Notes: generated from the letters alone by a model not told the origin. DNA of 64,000 bases from Lacticaseibacillus mingshuiensis (GCF_016861785.1 NZ_BOLS01000004.1:62001-126000); one strand, 5' to 3'; positions 52,018 to 60,297 are shown, counted from the stretch's first letter. Numbers and translations: made by a program.

Positions 52018-52731
52018 ATGCAATTGACGATCGTGATCCCGACGTTTCAGCTGGGCAGCTATTTGCGGGGGATGTTGGATGATCTGACCCACCAGACGCA
52101 GGATTTTGAGTTGTGGTTGGTCGATGACGGGTCGACGGATGGGACGGGCAAAACGGTGGTGGACTTTGTGCGCGGGGTGCCGCAGTTTCACGCTGCCGTT
52201 TTTCCCAGCCACCGCGGCGTGTCGGCGGCGCGAAATTATGGACTGGACCGGGCGACGGGCGAAGCCGTGGCCTTTTTGGATGGCGATGACCTGATCGCCC
52301 CGAACTTTGTCGAGGTGCTGACTAGCGGATTTTCGGCGCCGGATGTGGTGGCTTCGAGCGTTGGCTACAACTGGTATTCGCGGCGTGGGGCTGGAAACCG
52401 GGCGATGATGCTCGATCAGCGCGCAATGTTTGAGCAGGTCAGCCATCATGGCACAGAGGTCGGCGGGTACGTCTGGAACAAGGCGTTTCGGCGGAGTGCG
52501 ATCGAGGCGGCCAATTTGCGCTTTGATGAGTCTTTGACGTTGGCGGAGGACTATCTGTTTACCGCCGAGTTTGTCGCGGCAACGCCGGGCCGCTATGCGT
52601 ATCAGCCCGCGGCGCTGTACACCAAGCGCAATCGCCCCGGAAGCACGATTCACACGGCCAGCTGGGCGGATCGGCGCGGAGAAGATGAAGTGTTTGCGAA
52701 AATGCGGGCGCTGGGGGCGCATTTGAAGTGA
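52018..52731 (+). CDS. Family 2 glycosyltransferase
   Basis: 237 residues from ATG 52018 behind AGAGGAGG. GT-A fold: TIVIPTFQLGSYL start, nucleotide-binding LVDDGSTDGTG, HRGVSAARNYGLDRATGEAVAFLDGDD (metal-binding DxD). The C-terminal part has SLTLAEDYLFTAEF, the catalytic-base region of GT2 enzymes. No membrane segments. Transfers a sugar from a nucleotide donor to an unknown acceptor, often wall polysaccharide. It stands alone and not in a capsule cluster. Confidence 0.9.
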   Translation: MQLTIVIPTFQLGSYLRGMLDDLTHQTQDFELWLVDDGSTDGTGKTVVDFVRGVPQFHAAVFPSHRGVSAARNYGLDRATGEAVAFLDGDDLIAPNFVEVLTSGFSAPDVVASSVGYNWYSRRGAGNRAMMLDQRAMFEQVSHHGTEVGGYVWNKAFRRSAIEAANLRFDESLTLAEDYLFTAEFVAATPGRYAYQPAALYTKRNRPGSTIHTASWADRRGEDEVFAKMRALGAHLK

Positions 52732-52938
52732 CAGGAGGCCGCCGCGGGGCTGGTTTTTGGAGGGGTTGATAAAAGCCGGTTGCCTTGCCTCGTGCGTTTG
52801 GGGACTTGCCCTGCCAACTTGACATGACGGCCCATTCCAAGTTTTGCGGACGCCATCGTTTTTCCCTGATCCGGCCGGCATTTTCGGCGTAGGATGAGGA
52901 TGACAACGGTTGCAAAACAACAAAGGCAGGTCATCAAC

Positions 52939-53627
52939 GTGGAACTTCATGTGGCAACGTTCAACATCGCAGGTGGGCAGCATCCCGACTTGGAGGCCCT
53001 CCAGCGACTTTTCAGCCAGGAACACTTGGCGGTCATCGGGGTGCAGGAGATCGACCGGTTCACTGCGCGCAACCCGTTCGACATGCCGGCCGTGATCGGC
53101 GGCACGCAATACACGAATTCATTTGCCGAGGCGATGCCGCTGATGGGCGGGTCATATGGCATTGCGACTTTCGCCGACCGTCCGCTGGCAGACTGCGACG
53201 CCACGCATTTTGCCAGCCACGGCGAGGAACCGCGGGTGTTTCAGCGCGGCGTCTATCACGTGGCGGGGCACGACATTGCCGTCTACAACACCCACTTTGC
53301 CTTTGAAGATTCGGCGCTGCGGATCAATGAAGCGGCGCAGCTTCTGGACGCACTGGGCGCCGACCCACTCAAGGAGCAGATCGTGTTTGGCGATTTCAAC
53401 ATGGATCAGCGCCACGAGGAATGGCAGGTCCTGGCCGACCAGCTGAACATGGCCAATGGGCAGGACGGCAGGTGGCTGGACACGTACATGTGGCGCGATG
53501 CGACGATGCAGCAATTTGCCATCGACAATATCTTCACGAGCCGCATTTGACGATTTCCAATGTTCGCACCGTGACGCCGATCTTGTCGGATCATTTGATG
53601 TTGGCGGCAGATGTAGGATTTTATTGA
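52939..53627 (+). pseudogene. Endonuclease/exonuclease/phosphatase-family protein, frameshift near C-terminus
   Basis: EEP-superfamily metal-dependent phosphodiesterase or phosphatase. From GTG 52939 (AGGCAGGT upstream): HVATFNIAGG, GVQEIDR (metal Glu), VYNTHFA, VFGDFNMD (catalytic Asp and Asn). The frame stops at 53550 after DNIFTSRI. A one-base restoration at about 53545 gives SRHLTISNVRTVTPILSDH (the conserved SDH catalytic motif) and ends at 53627. Without it the catalytic histidine is lost, so the encoded protein as written should be inactive. A missing C in CGCATTTG would explain it. Confidence 0.82.
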
Positions 53628-53640
53628 AATAAGATTTTAG

Positions 53641-53681
53641 GGCCGTGACGGCGAGCTATTGCTGTCGCGGCCTCTTTTTTT
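53641..53681 (+). terminator. Intrinsic terminator
   Basis: GGCCGtGACgGC / GCtGTCgCGGCC then TCTTTTTTT, 13 bp after the end of the EEP frame. Confidence 0.85.
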
Positions 53682-53713
53682 GATTCAGGGTGTGCAGGCC
53701 CGCGGGATGGTGG
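53681..53713. repeat. Dispersed hairpin repeat, truncated copy
   Basis: GATTCAGGGTGTGCAGG then CCCGCGGGATGGTGG, matching the repeat end at 49638 (reverse complement) and 38911. Like copy 4 it begins directly after a terminator T-tract (TTTTTTTGATTCAGGGTG). Only the left end is present. Confidence 0.75.
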
Positions 53714-53806
53714 CTCAGGCCGTCCCCCTTTTTCCCCGAAAAAACATTTCGCTGGCCGCCCCCAACGCGTAGACTGAAAGAGATCGTCACAACTGGAGGT
53801 TACGTC

Positions 53807-54436
53807 ATGCAATTCACCTATCATCAGACCACCCTAAATTTTGAGACCCTGCCCACTGTTTTTTCCCCGACCGCCCTGGATCGTGGCACTCAGGCCATGC
53901 TGGATCTGGCGCCAGTGCAGGACGGCAGTCGCATCCTCGATTTAGGCTGCGGCGCGGGCTTTGTCGGGATTTATTTTGCCAAAACGCTGCCGGCCGCTCA
54001 GGTGACGATGGTGGATGTGCAGGAGGATGCGGTGGCGGTCGCGACGGCCAATGCCGCCCGCAATGGCGTTGCGCCGCGAATCCTCAAGAGCGATGGCTTT
54101 TCGGCGCTGGGCGGTGAGGTGTTTGATGTCGTGCTGTCCAATCCGCCGTACCACACCGATTTTTCCGTGGCCAAGGGGTTCATCGAAGGCGCGTACCGGC
54201 AGCTCGCGGTTGGCGGCACGCTGTACATGGTGACCAAGCGCCGCCTGTGGTACGAAAATAAGATTCGCGCGGTCTTCGGCGGGCTCCGCGTGGTCGAGCG
54301 CGATGGCTATTTTGTCTTCATCGCGGAAAAACGGCAAGGGGAGGCCGCGCGCCGCAAAGCCGCAACGGCCGCCAATAAGCACGGCCTGTCGAAAAAATTA
54401 GCCCGGAAACAAGGAAAGAAGTCTTCTCGTGAGTAA
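53807..54436 (+). CDS. RsmC-like class I methyltransferase
   Basis: 209 residues from ATG 53807 behind GGAGGT. SAM-binding motif I ILDLGCGAGFVGIYFA, VDVQEDAVAVA, and active-site NPPYHTDF, the NPPY/F signature of N-methyltransferases such as RsmC (16S rRNA m2G1207). Bacterial genomes of this group carry single-domain RsmC-like proteins of this size. The C-terminus is basic (KKLARKQGKKSSRE), fitting RNA binding. The next gene, an MFS transporter, starts within its last codons. Confidence 0.82.
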   Translation: MQFTYHQTTLNFETLPTVFSPTALDRGTQAMLDLAPVQDGSRILDLGCGAGFVGIYFAKTLPAAQVTMVDVQEDAVAVATANAARNGVAPRILKSDGFSALGGEVFDVVLSNPPYHTDFSVAKGFIEGAYRQLAVGGTLYMVTKRRLWYENKIRAVFGGLRVVERDGYFVFIAEKRQGEAARRKAATAANKHGLSKKLARKQGKKSSRE

Positions 54437-55907
54437 ACGTGCCATCATGATCGTCACCGTTGCCTTATTGCTGTCAAACGCCATGAGTGGGCTCGACAGT
54501 ACCATTGTGAACACCGCGCTGCCGGCGATCATCGCCGACTTGCACGGCCTGCAGTACATGGCGTGGATCGTCGCGTCGTTTTTGCTGGGGACCGCCGTGT
54601 CGACGGTCCTTTGGAGCAAGTTGGGCCAGCGCACCTCCAATAAATTTGCTTATGAACTGGCGGCCTTATTGTTTGTGCTTGGGTCGCTGCTTCAGGGACT
54701 GGCGCCGAACATGGCGTTTTTGATCGCGGCGCGGGCGCTGTCCGGGCTGGGCAACGGCGGTATGGTGTCCCTACCGTATATCATTTACGCCGATCTGTAT
54801 CGTGATCCGCGCAAACGGATGCAGGTGCTGGGGCTAGTCTCCGGGTCCTACAGCATGGCGACGATCATCGGGCCGCTGGTCGGTGGGTACATCGTCGATA
54901 CGTTTTCCTGGCACTGGGTCTTTTATCTGAACGTGCCGATCGGGCTGTTGTCGGCGTTGGTCGTCCAATCGTTTTATCAGGTGGCGAAAAATCGTCAGCA
55001 GCGGTCCCCACTGGATCGGTCCGGGGCCATTGCGATGGTGATCGGGCTGGTGTCCCTGCTGGCGGGCATCGAGCTGATCGGCACCGGCACCCTGGGCATG
55101 ATCGTGTTGTTGCTGGCGATCGCAGCCGCTGGATTTGGCTGGTTGCTTTTTGCGGAAAAACGGGCGGTGGATCCGATCATTCCGGGCCGGCTTTTCAAAA
55201 ATCGGGCGCTGGTCATCGATTTTGCCTTATTCGCGCTGATCTGGGCGGCGTTCATGAGCTTTATCACATACAGTCCAATGTGGGCGCAGGGCTTGCTGGG
55301 AACGTCGGCGCTGATCGGGGGCGCGACGCAGATTCCCAGCTCATTTGCGAATTTCTTCGGGTCGGCGTCGGTCGCCCCGATGCGTCGGCGACTGACGCCA
55401 TATCGGGTGATCACGATCGGCATTTTGACCCTGACCATCGCGTTCGTCCCGCTGGTCATCGCTGGGGTCCACGCCCCATACTGGATCTTGCTGGTGGCTG
55501 GCGTGTTTGAGGGCTTTGGCAACGGGGCCTGCTTCACCGAACTGCAGGTCAAGGTACAGACCGATGCCGCAGCCGCGGATGTCCCAGTCGCCACGTCGTT
55601 CTCGTTTTTGATTCGAATGCTGAGCCAGACGTTCATCGCGGCCATTTCGGGCATCGTAATGAACCACGCGCTGGCCGCCGGGGTCGCCGCATCAGCCGGC
55701 CACATCACAATGGGCATGCTCAACAAGCTCAGCGACGCCAGCACCGTCGGCAGTCTGCCGCAACGTTTGCTGCCCGAAATGCGGACGATCTTGCATGGCG
55801 GGCTACACAACATCATGGCGGTGTCGCTGGCGCTGATGCTCGCGGCCTGGGTGCTGCATATTTGGTCCCAGCGCCGCGCGCGAGTGGCGGCGCGAACCGC
55901 GGGGTAG
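54429..55907 (+). CDS. MFS drug exporter, DHA2 type
   Basis: 492 residues from GTG 54429, overlapping the methyltransferase gene by 8 bp. About 14 membrane helices. The DHA2 hallmark LDSTIVNTALPAI is in the first helix and GPLVGGYIVDTFSWHWVFYLNVPIG in helix 5 (motif C, antiporter). Proton-driven export of drugs or other amphiphiles is the usual role; substrate unknown. The C-terminus ends in an arginine-rich tail. Coupling to an rRNA methyltransferase is likely a gene-order accident. Confidence 0.9.
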   Translation: MSKRAIMIVTVALLLSNAMSGLDSTIVNTALPAIIADLHGLQYMAWIVASFLLGTAVSTVLWSKLGQRTSNKFAYELAALLFVLGSLLQGLAPNMAFLIAARALSGLGNGGMVSLPYIIYADLYRDPRKRMQVLGLVSGSYSMATIIGPLVGGYIVDTFSWHWVFYLNVPIGLLSALVVQSFYQVAKNRQQRSPLDRSGAIAMVIGLVSLLAGIELIGTGTLGMIVLLLAIAAAGFGWLLFAEKRAVDPIIPGRLFKNRALVIDFALFALIWAAFMSFITYSPMWAQGLLGTSALIGGATQIPSSFANFFGSASVAPMRRRLTPYRVITIGILTLTIAFVPLVIAGVHAPYWILLVAGVFEGFGNGACFTELQVKVQTDAAAADVPVATSFSFLIRMLSQTFIAAISGIVMNHALAAGVAASAGHITMGMLNKLSDASTVGSLPQRLLPEMRTILHGGLHNIMAVSLALMLAAWVLHIWSQRRARVAARTAG

Positions 55908-55989
55908 CTGACGGGCTCCCGGAAGAGGGGCGTTACTGCCTTGCACTGCCGGAACCGGGCGGAATGACCCAAGAAAGAAGGATGACACA

Positions 55990-56583
55990 ATGACCGTGAT
56001 CGATGATTATATTTTCAACCAACCCGAATCCGTGCAGCCACGCCTTCAGGAATGGGCGACGCTCTTGCGTGAGGCCCTGCCGCAAGCGGACGAGCGGCTC
56101 GCGTATGGCATGCCGGCTTTTTATCTGCAGGGGAAGGCGGCTGTCTATTTTGCCGCGAATCGCCAGCATGTCGGCTTTTACCCGACGCCGGCGACCATCA
56201 CCGAATTTTCCGAGGAACTCCAGGCCTTTCACACGAGCAAGGGCGCGATTCAGTTTCCGTATGACCAGCCGTTACCGGCAAAATTGGTGCGGAAGATGGC
56301 CCAATGGCGCGCCGCCCATATGACTGATGAGCGGGCGACGGCGGCCGCGCCAGTTGCCCGCCAGCGGGAGACCATGCCGGATGCGGTCGCGGCGGCACTG
56401 GCGGCGCATGGCTTGCAAGAGGCTTATGATGCGCGCCCGCCGTATCAACAAAACGATTATCTGCGGTGGCTCGGCCAGGCAAAACGGCCCGCGACCCAGC
56501 AGGCTCGGCTGGCGCAACTATTGACGGAACTGGCGGCCGGCAATGTCTACATGAAGATGCCGTGGCAGCCGCGAAAGAGGTAA
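55990..56583 (+). CDS. DUF1801 plus YdeI-like C-terminal domain protein
   Basis: 197 residues; GAAGGA precedes ATG 55990. N-terminal DUF1801 domain: VQPRLQEWATLLREALPQADERLAYGMPAFYLQGKAAVYFAANRQHVGFYP, a YdhG/SufE-like fold. The C-terminal 70 residues (MPDAVAAALAAHGLQEAYDARPPYQQNDYLRWLGQAKRPATQQARLAQL) match the bacteriocin-protection YdeI/OmpD-associated domain. Small cytoplasmic protein of unknown biochemical function. A second short gene follows 5 bp later. Confidence 0.88.
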   Translation: MTVIDDYIFNQPESVQPRLQEWATLLREALPQADERLAYGMPAFYLQGKAAVYFAANRQHVGFYPTPATITEFSEELQAFHTSKGAIQFPYDQPLPAKLVRKMAQWRAAHMTDERATAAAPVARQRETMPDAVAAALAAHGLQEAYDARPPYQQNDYLRWLGQAKRPATQQARLAQLLTELAAGNVYMKMPWQPRKR

Positions 56584-56587
56584 GCAA

Positions 56588-56857
56588 ATGAAGACAAGTT
56601 ATTACCGGGTGATTCAGACGATCGATACAAAAGATGATGATGGCCGGCCAGTCACATTGACGCCTGGCACCGGGCTGTACATCACGACCACGGCGGCGGT
56701 GAATGCGCAAGGGGATGCGTTGGTGGATGACGCGTATCTGCTTTTTGCAAAAGCGACGGGCCTGACCACGGAAGTCAGCCTTTCGAGTCAGCTGCTCGAT
56801 TATTTAGCCCCGATCTCGGCCTTGGATTATCAGATCATCGCGGCCGAAGCCAAGTGA
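56588..56857 (+). CDS. Hypothetical protein, 89 aa
   Basis: AGAGGTAAG lies 6 nt before ATG 56588, and the gene sits 5 bp after the DUF1801 stop, so they are cotranscribed. Beta-rich start (YYRVIQTIDTKDDDGRPVTL), then a helical part (LVDDAYLLFAKATGLTTEV). No membrane segment and no known motif. Possibly related to small Lactobacillaceae-specific proteins. Confidence 0.6.
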   Translation: MKTSYYRVIQTIDTKDDDGRPVTLTPGTGLYITTTAAVNAQGDALVDDAYLLFAKATGLTTEVSLSSQLLDYLAPISALDYQIIAAEAK

Positions 56858-57092
56858 GTGTTGTGAGCAGGGACACAAACGAAAAAGTCTTGTGGCTGGC
56901 GTGCTTTTCGTTCTTTAATTGGAAGCTTTGAGCCGTGATTATTCGGCGTGATCTCACTGGCTAAAAGATTGTGATTCCGTTGCTTGACCAAGCGAAAGCG
57001 ACGATTACATCGGACACTTTTCCGAATTGACGACAGCCAAGAAATTCACAAATGCAGGCGAAACCGATACAAACAATTTACAATTTTAGATG

Positions 57093-57124
57093 TTGACGTA
57101 TCCGATTACTGGAGTTATTATAAT
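57093..57124 (+). promoter_or_regulatory. Promoter of the 57-kb orphan RNA
   Basis: -35 TTGACG (57093-57098) and a perfect -10 TATAAT (57119-57124), spaced 20 bp, which is longer than usual. No gene follows on this strand. Confidence 0.5.
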
Positions 57125-57130
57125 CGCGAC

Positions 57131-57510
57131 ACTGAGAGGCGTGGAGGAGCTGGCCACGAGTTCTCTCCCAGCGTCGGTCAGTCCGGCGGGATCCAACCCG
57201 CGACCTACCCCGAGCGACGCAATGACGGTCACCTGTTACATGTTGGGTGACCCAAAGGGCTTAAACGGACCCGGTACTGGGGAGTACCGGAAAAATGTAC
57301 CACCCAATTTCTAACTGAATAAGTTCCCTAACACCAACGGGAGGAATCTCGAAAATGAAGAGGGAAAGGGATCCAACCTAAAATTTGGCAGGTCGGAGGA
57401 GACTTCGGCCTGTTTGCTGTGCCGTCAGAACCTTTTTCGGTAATAGGCCCGACGCGAAGGCGCCGGGCAGACATAAAAACTGGGCGCAACCGCTGCGCCC
57501 AGTTTTTGTA
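57131..57510 (+). ncRNA. Orphan multi-hairpin RNA, about 380 nt
   Basis: Ordered helices visible by eye: GAGAG/CTCTC enclosing CGTG/CACG (about 57134-57168), GCGTCG/CGACGC enclosing GCGGG/CCCGC (57171-57219), GGTCACC/GGTGACC (57225-57251), CCGGTACT-GGGG-AGTACCGG (57271-57292), TTCCCT/AGGGAA (about 57325-57366), AGGTCGGAG-GAGA-CTTCGGCCT (GNRA loop, about 57392-57413), GCCCG/CGGGC (57447-57468) and terminator ACTGGGCGCA/TGCGCCCAGT. There is no open frame with a ribosome binding site. It is not followed by a gene on its strand for 2 kb, so it is probably not a riboswitch. It lacks the RNase P GAGGAAAGUCC core and a tmRNA tag frame. Confidence 0.55.
57476..57509. terminator. Bidirectional terminator
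   Basis: AAAACTGGGCGCA / TGCGCCCAGTTTT with T-tracts on both strands; shared by the orphan RNA and the minus-strand gene that ends at 57532. Confidence 0.85.
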
Positions 57511-57531
57511 TGCGGGAATCTTCCCATTATC

Positions 57532-57918
57532 TTATTGATCCACATCTGCCACGCGCCGCAGGGTCACGGTGAGACCGGTCGCTTCGGCGTAGGTGTAGCG
57601 CGCCTCGATGCCTTTGACGATGCCACCGGCTTGTCCCTTCTGAAGGGCGGTGTGGTAGGTTTCCAGCCAGATGCCGACCGCCTCAAAGCCAAATTCGAAG
57701 CCTTCGAAGACTTGCATATACACGCGGCTGGTCGGCGAAGTTGTGTGAATGGTGATCGCCGTTACCTGGCCGCCGCGGATGTGCAGGGTCAGCGTCAACG
57801 TCCCATCATTGAGCAAACGTTGGTCGCCATCTGCGGCTGTTTTTGGCAAACGGTGATCAGGCAAAGCCATATTGCGATTATAGACGCGCTGGACATAGTC
57901 ATAAGATCCCAGATCCAT
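57532..57918 (-). CDS. Hypothetical protein, 128 aa
   Basis: Starts at ATG 57918 behind AAGGAGG. Predicted alternating beta strands: GTLTLTLHIRGGQVTAITIHTTSPTS, then FEFGFEAVGIWLETYHTALQKGQ. It may be a small alpha+beta fold. No signal peptide, membrane segment or known motif. Single gene before the terminator. I do not recognise the family. Confidence 0.65.
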   Translation of the reverse strand: MDLGSYDYVQRVYNRNMALPDHRLPKTAADGDQRLLNDGTLTLTLHIRGGQVTAITIHTTSPTSRVYMQVFEGFEFGFEAVGIWLETYHTALQKGQAGGIVKGIEARYTYAEATGLTVTLRRVADVDQ

Positions 57919-57997
57919 GGCGCTCGCCTCCTTATCGCCTGCATTATAGGCGCGGGGCGTGCAACCACGCAACGAATCTGACTCGCGCGGCGTGGGG

Positions 57998-59239
57998 TCA
58001 GCTTTCCTTTAAGTTAGGATGGAGCCAGCGCTCGACGAGTTGGCGGTTGGCTAGCAAAACAGGGACGAGAAGCACGAGCGCGAGGATCCCGCAGGACGGA
58101 AAGCCCCACAGCCCGGTCAATGCGTCCATCACGGAGCCGACATAGATCGAGCCGACCGGGGTGGTGCCTTGGTTGAGCAGCACGTACACACTCATGATGC
58201 GGCCACGCAATTCGTTTGGAATGTCGAACTGGAACGAGGCGTTGGACTGGTTGAGGAAGATCATGTTGCAAAAACCGATCAGAACCATCATCACCATGGC
58301 GAGCGGATACGAGCGGACGAAGAACATGGCCGCCTGCAAGCCCGCGGTGCCGACTGCGACCCACAGATAAATGTTGCGCTGCAGGCCAAACCGCGACAGG
58401 CAGCTCATCAAAAACGCTGCGGCAAGTGAGCCGATCCCGGTGGCCGAGAGCAGGTTGGCATAAATGTCCGCGCCGCCGCCCAGCACTTGGTTCGCGTAGA
58501 TCGGGATGATGACATTATTGTTGAAGTTGAGCGTCGACACGATCAGCATCAATTCCGCACTCATGCGGATGCCGGCATGCGACCAAACATATTTAAGGCC
58601 ATCTTTGACATCGGCCCACAACCGTTTCTTCGACGGGGTGGCGACGACCTTGGTCTGCTTGATCAAAAACAGGCCGCCGAGAACGGCTAAGTAGGAGATC
58701 GCATCAACGAGAAAACAGATGCCGACCGAGAATTTGACCATCAAGAGGCCGGCCAGTGATGGCCCGGCGATCTTGGCGAGGTTGAAGATCGTGGAGTTCA
58801 GTGAAATGCCGTTCATCAGATTTTTGCGGCCGACGAGTTCGACAACGAACGACTGGCGCGTCGGCGTGTCAAAACTCTGCAGGACGCCGTAACCGAGAGC
58901 GATGGCGAGTACCATCCAATACTGGACCACGCCAGTCATCACGATCACCGTCATGATGACACCGAGCACGAGAAAGCCGGCCTGCGTGATCATCAAAATG
59001 CGCCGCTTGGGATGGCGGTCGATCAATGAGCCTGCGACCAGCGTCAGGCCGAGAATCGGTAAAAACTGGCAGGCGGAGAGCAACCCCACCAGAAACGCCG
59101 ACTTGGTCATTTGGTACACGAGCCAGGTCTGGGCGGTGCGCTGGATCCAGGTGCCCATGACGGAGATACACTGGCCGATCCAGAAATACCGGAAATTCTT
59201 TTCGCGAAGCGAGGAAAACATGGTGCCTAAGACGTTCAA
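57998..59239 (-). CDS. MFS transporter, EntS/MFS_3-like
   Basis: 413 residues from TTG 59239 (AAAGG 11 nt upstream and a promoter at 59273-59300); ATG 59221 is the alternative start. Twelve membrane helices. The MFS_3 signature is NFRYFWIGQCISVMGTWIQRTAQTWLVY in helix 1 and DRHPKRRILMITQ between helices 2 and 3. The DTPTRQSFVVELVGRKNLMNGISLNS stretch is typical of the macrolide/enterobactin-exporter-like branch. Efflux of small molecules is likely; substrate unknown. Confidence 0.88.
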   Translation of the reverse strand: MNVLGTMFSSLREKNFRYFWIGQCISVMGTWIQRTAQTWLVYQMTKSAFLVGLLSACQFLPILGLTLVAGSLIDRHPKRRILMITQAGFLVLGVIMTVIVMTGVVQYWMVLAIALGYGVLQSFDTPTRQSFVVELVGRKNLMNGISLNSTIFNLAKIAGPSLAGLLMVKFSVGICFLVDAISYLAVLGGLFLIKQTKVVATPSKKRLWADVKDGLKYVWSHAGIRMSAELMLIVSTLNFNNNVIIPIYANQVLGGGADIYANLLSATGIGSLAAAFLMSCLSRFGLQRNIYLWVAVGTAGLQAAMFFVRSYPLAMVMMVLIGFCNMIFLNQSNASFQFDIPNELRGRIMSVYVLLNQGTTPVGSIYVGSVMDALTGLWGFPSCGILALVLLVPVLLANRQLVERWLHPNLKES

Positions 59240-59272
59240 TGCGGCCGCATCCTTTACGGTAAGATAACTTCT

Positions 59273-59300
59273 ACAATAGTCTTTAATTACACTGTGTCAA
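59273..59300 (-). promoter_or_regulatory. Promoter of the MFS_3 transporter
   Basis: Minus strand: -35 TTGACA (59300-59295), 16-bp spacer, -10 TATTGT (59278-59273). It predicts a leader of about 27 nt to TTG 59239. Confidence 0.55.
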
Positions 59301-59528
59301 TATAAAGACGGGTGTTGATCACGAAATCGCTCGTGGGGCATTCGATGGTGCGGCGAGGCGTAACGCACCCTTTTGTCTGGTGGTCTTGGTACAATACGGG
59401 TAGGCGGGGACGGCACACATGATTAGCACTATCTTCATTCAAGTGCTAAAAAAGTGCGCCGGTCGCCGGCAAATGCGTTATACTGTTGTTGTCCGTAAGG
59501 TAAGAAAACAATGATGGAGGTAAAGATC

Positions 59529-59744
59529 ATGGCAGATGTTGAAAAGACGCTTGTACTTGATAAGCCGATGAACGCGGTGTTTGATTGGAGCGATTCCGAG
59601 ACGCCGGTTCGCGATGCATTGTGGGACTACTACATGGAGAAGAACGGAAAGGATACGATCAAGACCGAAAAGGAAATGAAGCCGGTCCTGGACAAGAGCG
59701 ATGATGAGGTCAAAGCCCTTGTGGAATCCGTTCTCAAGAAGTAA
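59529..59744 (+). CDS. Small acidic hypothetical protein, 71 aa
   Basis: ATG 59529 preceded by GGAGGT. Highly charged helical protein ([43 protein letters not shown]). A strong terminator follows, so it has its own transcript. No known motif. Short, acidic proteins with this layout are common and often abundant in lactobacilli, but no function can be given. Confidence 0.7.
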   Translation: MADVEKTLVLDKPMNAVFDWSDSETPVRDALWDYYMEKNGKDTIKTEKEMKPVLDKSDDEVKALVESVLKK

Positions 59745-59770
59745 TAGCCGACGCGTGCAACGCTGCGGCG

Positions 59771-59803
59771 ACCCCGTTGTCCGAGGACAGCGGGGCTTTT
59801 TTT
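59771..59803 (+). terminator. Intrinsic terminator
   Basis: CCCCGttGTCC / GGACagCGGGG then CTTTTTTT, followed at once by the hairpin repeat. Confidence 0.85.
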
Positions 59804-59804
59804 G

Positions 59805-59980
59805 ATTCAGGGTGCGAAGCGCGGCGTTTAGGTCTGAACAGCTAGTGCGGCCTGGGTGGTTGATGGCGTCCTTGGCCATCGAGCGACCGGGACGACTAGA
59901 TGTTTCAGACCTGCCGCGCGTAGCCCTACTACAGGATGCGGCGCCGAGCGTTCAGGGGTAGGCAGGCAGTGCGGGCTGGA
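59805..59980. repeat. Dispersed hairpin repeat, copy 4
   Basis: Begins GATTCAGGGTGCG right after the terminator T-tract, as at 53681. The 101-nt hairpin (59819-59919) has GCGCGGC/GCCGCGC base, AGGTCTGA/TCAGACCT, CTAGT/ACTAG and apical GATGGC/GCCATC. Same length as copy 1 but with different base and middle stems. Followed by the start of another truncated unit (AGGATGCGGCGCCGAGCG). Confidence 0.9.
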
Positions 59981-60019
59981 CGCGTGTGACCCGAAGTTGT
60001 TATGCTGCCTTTTTTTTCG

Positions 60020-60245
60020 AGGCGATGGCCCAGTTCTTTAATCAATTGGTCTACATCGCCAAAGGAAGATGAGTGCTGGGCTGGGGGTTCGGGCACTTTC
60101 CCTGGCGGAACCAGGAGCGGATGAGCCCGAAAAGTCGTTACCTGCGCGGGCAGACTGTGGTTCGACCTGTTTCGTTGGCTGATTGAAAGACGCAGGATAC
60201 CGGCCTTTAAGACTACCGGTGAAGCTGCGAGAACGCCGCAGGGTC
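60020..60245. other. Segment rich in inverted repeats, possible structured RNA
   Basis: GGCGATG/CATCGCC (about 60022-60060), TTCGGGC/GCCCGAA enclosing CCTGG/CCAGG (about 60089-60140), GTCG/CGAC, ACCGG/CCGGT (about 60199-60222) and CTGCG/CGCAG. It lies upstream of the promoter of the Mga-like gene, so it is not that gene's leader. No clear promoter of its own was found. Confidence 0.3.
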
Positions 60246-60268
60246 GCTGTTATTCAGTGGGCAGCATC

Positions 60269-60297
60269 TTGTTAAAAAATCGCCAATTATGTATAAT
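60269..60297 (+). promoter_or_regulatory. Promoter of the Mga-like regulator
   Basis: -35 TTGTTA (60269-60274), 17-bp spacer, -10 TATAAT (60292-60297). Confidence 0.6.

Larger units (their letters stand above)
56858..57531. other. 674-bp non-coding stretch containing an orphan RNA
   Basis: No supported coding gene. The part 57093-57511 holds a promoter, a heavily structured segment and a terminator (entered separately). The part 56858-57092 shows nothing distinct. Confidence 0.55.

Noticed and set aside
57170-57225. tRNA-like T-arm on the minus strand (GCGGG TTGGATC CCGC)
   Set aside because: No acceptor stem, anticodon arm or CCA end can be built around it; it is one helix of the larger orphan RNA.
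57131-57510. RNase P RNA or tmRNA
   Set aside because: The universal GAGGAAAGUCC and ACAGAA-type cores of RNase P are missing, and there is no tag frame or tRNA-like end for tmRNA.
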